In this document: positions 57,984 through 64,000 of the stretch, piece after piece
Numbering within the stretch: position 1 is the stretch's first letter
Layout of the letters: each line of letters opens with the position of its first letter
DNA from: Latrodectus hesperus
Taxonomy: Eukaryota; Arthropoda; Arachnida; Araneae; Theridiidae
Reading direction: 5' to 3'
Assembly (NCBI GenBank): GCA_037975125.1
Contig: CM075851.1
Coordinates: forward strand, 73,883,487 to 73,947,486
DNA length: 64,000 nt
Program-made: the position numbers and the translations under genes
The notes under the pieces: generated by a model
The model's input: only the letters and a program-made list of their open reading frames with translations
The model's database searches: none
Told to the model about the DNA's origin: nothing

Positions 57984-60464
57984 GTAATGAAATTTATGAG
58001 CTTTAATTATATTTCACCACTCAACAGCTGTACTAGAATAAAATAGTTTTATTTATTTATAAAATAACTCTTATAAATTAAATTCTGTGGCTAAATATCT
58101 GTTTTTATTTTGTTTTGAAAATTGTGCTTCTGTAGTGCTTCAAATTCTGGAATAAGCATTTTAAATATCTCGACTAAGTTTTTCTTGTGTGATATTTTCT
58201 TCTAAAGAATTATTACTTGAGTTTTAGTCAATGCCATATAGTTAATTTAAATCATTTGATGGCAGTAAGAAAGCCGAAGTTTGACTGTTAATTGTGTCAA
58301 TCATTTACGTAATTAAGATAAAAAAATTTAATTTAAACAATTATATTCGTAGCTAATAAGTATCATGATGACAAAATACAATTGGAAGAATTTGAGAAAG
58401 AGATGTTCTGGTCATTAAAAATATCCTTATGTTTTGTTTAACTAGCTGCATCATTAGTAAATATAATTAGAAATAGATGAGATAACATCGCTGGGAATTG
58501 TGTATTTTAATGAAAACTTTATCATTTAAATAAGATAATCCTATACTCTATTTATTTTATAAGATTATGTAATAAAGAAGCATAAAATCTTAATTCTTGG
58601 AGATATTTAATGTATATGAAATTAAATATTTACTTAGGTTTAATTGAACTTTTGATTATGGTGATGTAATATTATTCAAAATGTTTAAAATTAAATCCCT
58701 TTTACAGAAAACAATTTACTTAAATATTATTAGAAAGAATTTTGAATGTCACTTATTTTTAAAGAAATTTTGATAAGTAATATTGAGGATAATGTGCACA
58801 AGTCTTAATATTTGGTGGATTTCAAAATAAATAATTAAAAAAATCCATCTTTGCTGAATTTTATTTTCCTAAATATATTTTATATTTAAATTTATTTTAT
58901 CATAATATCATAATGTTTAGATGTTTCATAAATACCTATTTCATTCTTAAAAAATAGTTTTTTGTGCTTAAAATCAAATATACATAAATAGTTTAAAATA
59001 TTTATATTTTCAGTCTAAGTATATTATATAATTACAAATATAAAAATAAGCTAATTTTATATTATAAAAATGAAGTATGGAAATTTGTAAAGAATCTTAA
59101 AAAGGGGTGCTTAAAATTCAAGATGTAGTCTAAAAAATTCAATATATGTTGATTCTTGACACCATAAATAATTATATATCACCTTTATAATGAATAGAAT
59201 ACATGACCATCATAATTTAATTGATGTTATTAAATCATAATATTTTATTGGATACATGTTCATTGCTTTTTAATTTCTTTATATTTATTCATAATTAATA
59301 TTTTTTTTTAAATAATAAAGATATATGTACTTTCCTCTATTTTAAAACATTAATTACGTGAATAATATACATAAACAAATAAAGCAAAAAATGTGTAACA
59401 CAGGAAATTAAATTTTTATTTTTCTGAAACATAAGATTTCAATTATAACAATGTTTATTTAAAATAAAGTATCTTGTTTGGGCTACGTTAAATTTTTTCT
59501 TCAATTCATGCACCTTTCATTCCTAGAATGGGCAATCCTATTGAATAAAATTTTTGTATTTGTAGGATAGAAATCTTCAGTTTTTGTTGTGAACATAAAG
59601 GGGAACAATTGCTTCTTTTTTAATTGCAGTATATAAGTTCTCATTATGAACTTCGTTAATCAAATTTCTTTATTTTATATTTTTGTAGTAGTGTGTATTC
59701 AAATATTAATTTTAATTGCAACTTGTCACATAAAAATCTGAAAAAAGTTTGATTTTATATATATATTCATTTTATTAATTGTAAGATGTGAAAGGAAATT
59801 TGTTCTTATGTTATAATGAGACAGGAACATTAACATACATTTTGTAAAAAGTGGCGAAGTAAAAACTTACGATTGATTTCACATTTTTTAATGTATTTTA
59901 ATTTTTTTATCAAATTACTAAAAGCAAGTTTTTTTTTAAAAAAGCAACTTAATATGAATAGAATATATTTAAATATAAAGAAAAAATTATCATGAAAAAG
60001 AAGTAATAACCTTGATCAATAGCTATTAATAAAAACAAATCTTCTAATAAACTTACTTAACATAACCAGTCTTGTAAAGTCATAGTTTATATTTCTTATT
60101 GGCTACTTATATATGAGATATTTAATTAAGAATAAAATTTTATAATTTCACCCAAATCAGTTTGCGTAAGTATTTTATTTAAGGTGTTTTTTTAAAGAAA
60201 TATAGAACTTTCAGAATTACATTAATAAAACATCACATAATCTGATTTCATTATCACATAATCTAATTTTATTATTTATCATTTAACTGTAGTTAAAAAT
60301 TCTGTTTTCCTTTTCATAAAAAAGAGGCATATTTAAAAAGAATAAATGTTTCCTTTAAATGCATTTGCCCATCCCAGCTCATATCAATATTTATCACAAA
60401 TGGAAGTTTTGTGGAAAATCTCTCCTAAATTGTGATAGGTGTAGATGTAGATAGAATGATTCTT

Positions 60465-60660
60465 CCTAAAATGGCCAAGTAGTTTTTGCTCTTGGCTTTG
60501 GTTTAACAGTTCATGGTTTCAAATCCCACCTTTGGCTTGAATGTTTGTAGTGGTTTTGAATCATAGGTGCCTGTCTAGTTGGCCTTTTTATGCAATAAAT
60601 GACTATTAAGCAACAATAGCAAACTAAAAAAAGATTCTAAAATGGATCACAACTAGAATG
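60465..60660 (+). repeat. tRNA-derived SINE-like repeat
   Basis: It has an A-box-like TGGCCAAGTAG at 60472-60482 and a B-box-like GGTTTCAAATCCC at 60515-60527, spaced about as in a tRNA gene and followed by unrelated sequence. It shares the style of the repeats near 2.9 kb and 21.0 kb. No poly-A tail or target duplication is clear, so the borders are approximate. Confidence 0.45.
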
Positions 60661-61480
60661 GACTTGTCTATACTAAATCATTTTTGTTGAAAAGTGTGGT
60701 CCACACAATATAATTAGAAACAATTGCATTAGTGCTATAGTTCTTTCACATATTCATTTAAAAAAATGGAAATTACATAAAATTTTTTATATTAATCATT
60801 TATTTAATCTGATTTTTTAGTTACAGGATTCATTACTCATTTTTCATCCTTGTATACAGTTTATTTTGCCAGTTAATCCTGCACTGTACAAACAATGCAT
60901 ACGTAAGAATTAAAGTTTAAATCTGTATGTTGCTGCTCTTTAATTTTGTAATTCATTTTAAAGATTTTAGCTTCTCATAGTATCATAATTACTTCAAATG
61001 ATGTACCAGGATTAATGCACACGATTTTAAGTGTCCTATTATATCTTCTGACATTTATTTTTAAAACAAATTTAAGTATAGTTAGATTACTTCTATTGTT
61101 AGGTTTCAATAATTTAAAATTGCTAATATATGAAAAATAAGTGTCTAGGGGTTCTAGAAACAGATAATTTTATCATTTGTTAATTAGTTTTTGTGAAAAC
61201 ATTTTATTATCCTTAATAAAAAGAAATATGAAAATATTTTTCCTATTTCTAAAAAGGACCAAACTAAAAAAAAAATGTTAATTTTATATTTTAGGAAAAG
61301 TTTTGCTGCTTTAAATAGTGTTTAAAATTATTAACTTACTATGCATAAATTTTTATGCTTTAAAATAAAATTATGTAAGGTGTTTTTAAAGAAAGAAATT
61401 AAAAAATTGTTTATTTATAATTTAAGCCATTGGTTGTGAAAGTGGTGGTTCACGAGAAAATTTTGCTATTTAAAATTATT

Positions 61481-61512
61481 TGGGGACCAAAATGAGTAAA
61501 TTTTGGTCCCCA
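61481..61512. repeat. perfect 13-bp hairpin
   Basis: TGGGGACCAAAAT at 61481-61493 is followed by a 6-nt loop and its exact reverse complement at 61500-61512. It is among the most GC-rich patches in the surrounding AT-rich interval. It would form the same stem in RNA from either strand. Function unknown. Confidence 0.85.
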
Positions 61513-62799
61513 GAAAAAAGTGGAATTACTGATCACTTTCAATTGTTTTAGATGCATTGAATCACATAATTCAATTCATAATCATATGGGAAAAGTTATA
61601 ACAACGCTACTTTGTATAATAATGCTATTTCATTGAATAATACCACAATAAATAAATCGTTCTGTTGTAGTTGCACTGTTTTATCTACATGTTTAGTCTA
61701 ATCTCGTTTCACTCTCCTGTGTGTTGCATATATGTATATCAGTTCAGGCAATAAAAGTGTGCTTAAAGTTTAATATAAAATACCTACTCTATATATTAGT
61801 TGTCTTATTAAAGTTTTTTAGTATTTTTTGTAAACTGTTTTTTTAAGACTGATGTGTAATTGGTTTTTAAATCTTAACAATGTGCATGTTTTTTTTTACT
61901 TGACTTTTACTAATGATTTATTGGGATCTTATTTCAAGTAAGCAGGAACATCCCTCATTCTAGGAATGTATAATGCTAAGAACTTGTTATATATAAACCA
62001 CTTTTTAATTGTTTTGTTTTCAGTTTTTGTTTATTTTATCATGATTTATTAATAATGATTTTATAATTTGGTTATAATTAATAGTTTTATTTTGTTAACA
62101 ACATACATTTTATGTGTTCCCTATTAATGGTCAGCTAGATTTAAATTATGAATTTACAGTGGTGAGATCAAAATGTTTGACGACTGCTGATTTAAGCTGT
62201 ACAATCCTATTATGTGAAAAGACTGATTTTAAATTAAATTTACATATTATAATTTTTTTGGCTAGGGTAAACGAAAAAAATTGACTCTAAGCATTCTATT
62301 TTCATGTAGTATTAAGAATTTAATATTAAATATATTGTGTCCAAATTAGAGCTTACTTTAGATATAGAATTTATTTAATATTGTGTATTTCTAATAGTAT
62401 TACTTCTCCTTTAAAATTTAATATTATAAAAACTTTTAAAGTAAATTTAGATTATTCTTATTATAAAAATATAGCTTGCTACATTTACTTGATATAAAGT
62501 CATTGAAAATTTGGATTGCTCAATATATTTTAAAATATATCAGATATGTAATAACATTTTCATAATAAAATATATAAGCATATATATTTTAGTTTTCTAT
62601 TTTTTTCAATTAAATGTAACATTTTCTTTTATCATTTAAAGGTTTAACTATATATTTTTAATCTTCAAAATTATTTGTAATCTATGTCTATAAACATTTT
62701 AATTAACATTGATATTTTTTAGTGAGTAATTCATATAATCTATTAATAATGTAAGTAATTTTTGAATAAATATTTTTATAGCTCTTACTCAACATTAAA

Positions 62800-62968
62800 A
62801 TGCCATCTGATGCCAAAAAACGTAGAGAAGCAAAAAAGAAAGAAGCTGCAAAATCGAGAACTCAGAAAAAACCTATACAGAAAGATGAACAAACCAATGG
62901 AAATAGTTCTAATGGTTCTTCTGAAAATAATGAAAAAATCTTGAATAATGGTGTTCAGGTGTCTGCAG
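62800..62968 (+). CDS. ABCF2: ABCF2 coding exon 1
   Basis: ATG at 62800, the first in-frame Met after the acceptor TTTTATAG at 62781, leaving an 18-nt leader. It encodes residues 1-56 plus one base: a basic N-terminal tail and an Asn/Ser/Glu-rich linker. The donor is CTGCAG|GTATTT. The start is chosen because MPSDAKK matches the family N-terminus. Confidence 0.92.
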
Positions 62969-63324
62969 GTATTTATTACATTAGAATTTTTCATTTATTA
63001 TGAGAAATAATTTGTTTTTTAGTTCTATAGTGACATGATTGAAAAATTAATTTTATATAATTTATACTATAATTTCAATTTTTAAAATTAAGGCTGATTT
63101 TTTTTCTCCAGATGAAGAAGAACTTGTGAGTAAGCTAGAACTTGATATGAAATTGAATGCAGAAGCAAGGGCATGCACTGGTGTTTTAGCTATACATCCT
63201 CGTTCAAGAGATATAAAAATAGAAAATTTTTCCATTAATTTTCATGGTGTAGAAATTTTAGCAGATACTAAACTAGAGCTTAATTGTGGGAGAAGATATG
63301 GTTTAATTGGACTTAATGGCTGTG
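62800..63324 (+). CDS. ABCF2: ABCF2 orthologue, first two coding exons (gene continues off the right edge)
   Basis: ABC-F proteins are soluble ATPases with two nucleotide-binding domains and no membrane part; they act on ribosomes or translation. Two exons are visible and join in frame. They give [20 protein letters not shown] (Lys/Arg-rich N-terminus, very like human [20 protein letters not shown]), a polar linker, then [39 protein letters not shown] and [12 protein letters not shown], which runs into the first Walker A. The family is about 620 residues; only ~128 are here. The second exon ends inside the Walker A glycine loop and the next exon is beyond 64000. Confidence 0.94.
63112..63324 (+). 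CDS. ABCF2: ABCF2 coding exon 2 (start of ABC domain 1)
   Basis: 213 nt, residues 57-127 plus one base. It contains [37 protein letters not shown] and [11 protein letters not shown]. The acceptor is TTCTCCAG and the donor GCTGTG|GTATGG. The intron splits the Walker A motif after the second of its glycines. Confidence 0.94.
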
Positions 63325-64000
63325 GTATGGAAAATTTTCTATTCTTATTAAAATAAACATAAATTAACTGAAAACTTTTATGAATCTATTATTATTAAAA
63401 GCTAAATTTGAAATATGTTTTATGTATTTTCTCTGAAACTGTTCTTAGTTTTAATGATCAATGGGAAATTGTACGAAAGAAAGTAAATATAAATGTTTCT
63501 TTTCCATCCACAAGACAGATTTTGATTTCTAAATTTTTTAATTAAAAATTTTGGTTTTATAAATGAGTAATTAAAATTTCAGAGTTCTAATTTTTGTGAA
63601 ACAAAATTTTGGAAATCTGATACTTTTAATAGCAATTGTAAAATAATTCAGGTATTTGCTTCATATCAATGTTTGATTACATTGAATTGGACATCTATAA
63701 AGTGCTAAGCTATCGGTTAAGTAATTACTTGCCTGACCTTCTGTTCAACAACTCACAAGATCAGTTTCCAACTTAATAATAACTGTAATATTTCAGAATT
63801 TACATTAAACAATAAGTTTTGATAATACATGAATTTCTGTGCAAAAAGTGATTATAAAATGGCAAATAATACAAATCCATGAGATTCATCATCCTCAGTT
63901 CAGCTGTAGTGAGCTATAATGATTAAATCGATATTGTTATTCTTTGAAATTCTTAGACTTACTCTTATTAATTTAATTACCTTCTATCAAAAATATCTTT

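Larger units (their letters stand above)
57984..62781 (+). other. inferred 5'UTR intron of ABCF2
   Basis: The first ABCF2 coding exon has a clear acceptor at 62781 only 18 nt before its ATG, so a non-coding leader exon must exist upstream. A candidate donor GTAATG lies at 57984, next to a CpG-containing stretch. The interval is AT-rich and has no coding signal. It contains a SINE-like repeat (about 60465-60660) and a perfect hairpin (61481-61512); otherwise I see nothing in it. Confidence 0.4.

Overview
The window is nuclear DNA of an animal, strongly AT-rich, with long introns and many mobile elements. The intron-split genes, their protein similarity to metazoan orthologues and the transposon content point to an arthropod. 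A spider or other chelicerate is my best guess, but that is inference and not proven by the sequence.

Two conserved genes lie head to head. From 57.3 kb down to the left edge, on the minus strand, is the 5' part of the orthologue of USP40, a ubiquitin-specific protease. I resolved 18 coding exons (2104 nt, 701 codons plus one base). They join in one open frame through GT-AG sites and carry the Cys box, two CxxC zinc pairs, the His box and the start of the C-terminal ubiquitin-like region. The remaining C-terminal exons are beyond position 1. From 62.8 kb to the right edge, on the plus strand, are the first two coding exons of ABCF2, a cytoplasmic ABC-F ATPase. The ~5.5 kb between the two start codons is probably a shared promoter next to USP40 followed by a long 5'UTR intron of ABCF2.

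Most of the rest is USP40 intron. (1) Introns 16, 13, 12 and 7 hold four copies (A-D) of one hAT-like DNA transposon family with CAGGGTT ends. Copy A keeps an N-terminal and copy C a C-terminal piece of the transposase; copy B is a 1.1 kb deletion derivative with both ends. (2) Copy A is broken by a TA-flanked inverted-repeat element (7385-8192). (3) Introns 15 and 5 hold two decayed piggyBac-type transposases; the one near 50.3-52.3 kb is bounded by TTAA. (4) The 12.7 kb intron 7 holds a three-layer nest. A decayed non-LTR retrotransposon (endonuclease, reverse transcriptase, RNase H) is split inside RNase H by hAT copy C, which is split by a young Ty3/Gypsy LTR retrotransposon (42536-46665).

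The Gypsy element is the most unusual object here. Its two 596-bp LTRs match wherever I compared them, and it has a 4-bp target duplication and one long uninterrupted ORF. In that ORF protease, reverse transcriptase and RNase H have been removed in frame, leaving a gag-integrase fusion. It looks like a recently mobilised, trans-dependent derivative. Smaller items are SINE-like tRNA-derived repeats, long (TA)n tracts, a tandem duplication in intron 1, and a perfect 13-bp hairpin in the inferred ABCF2 leader intron.
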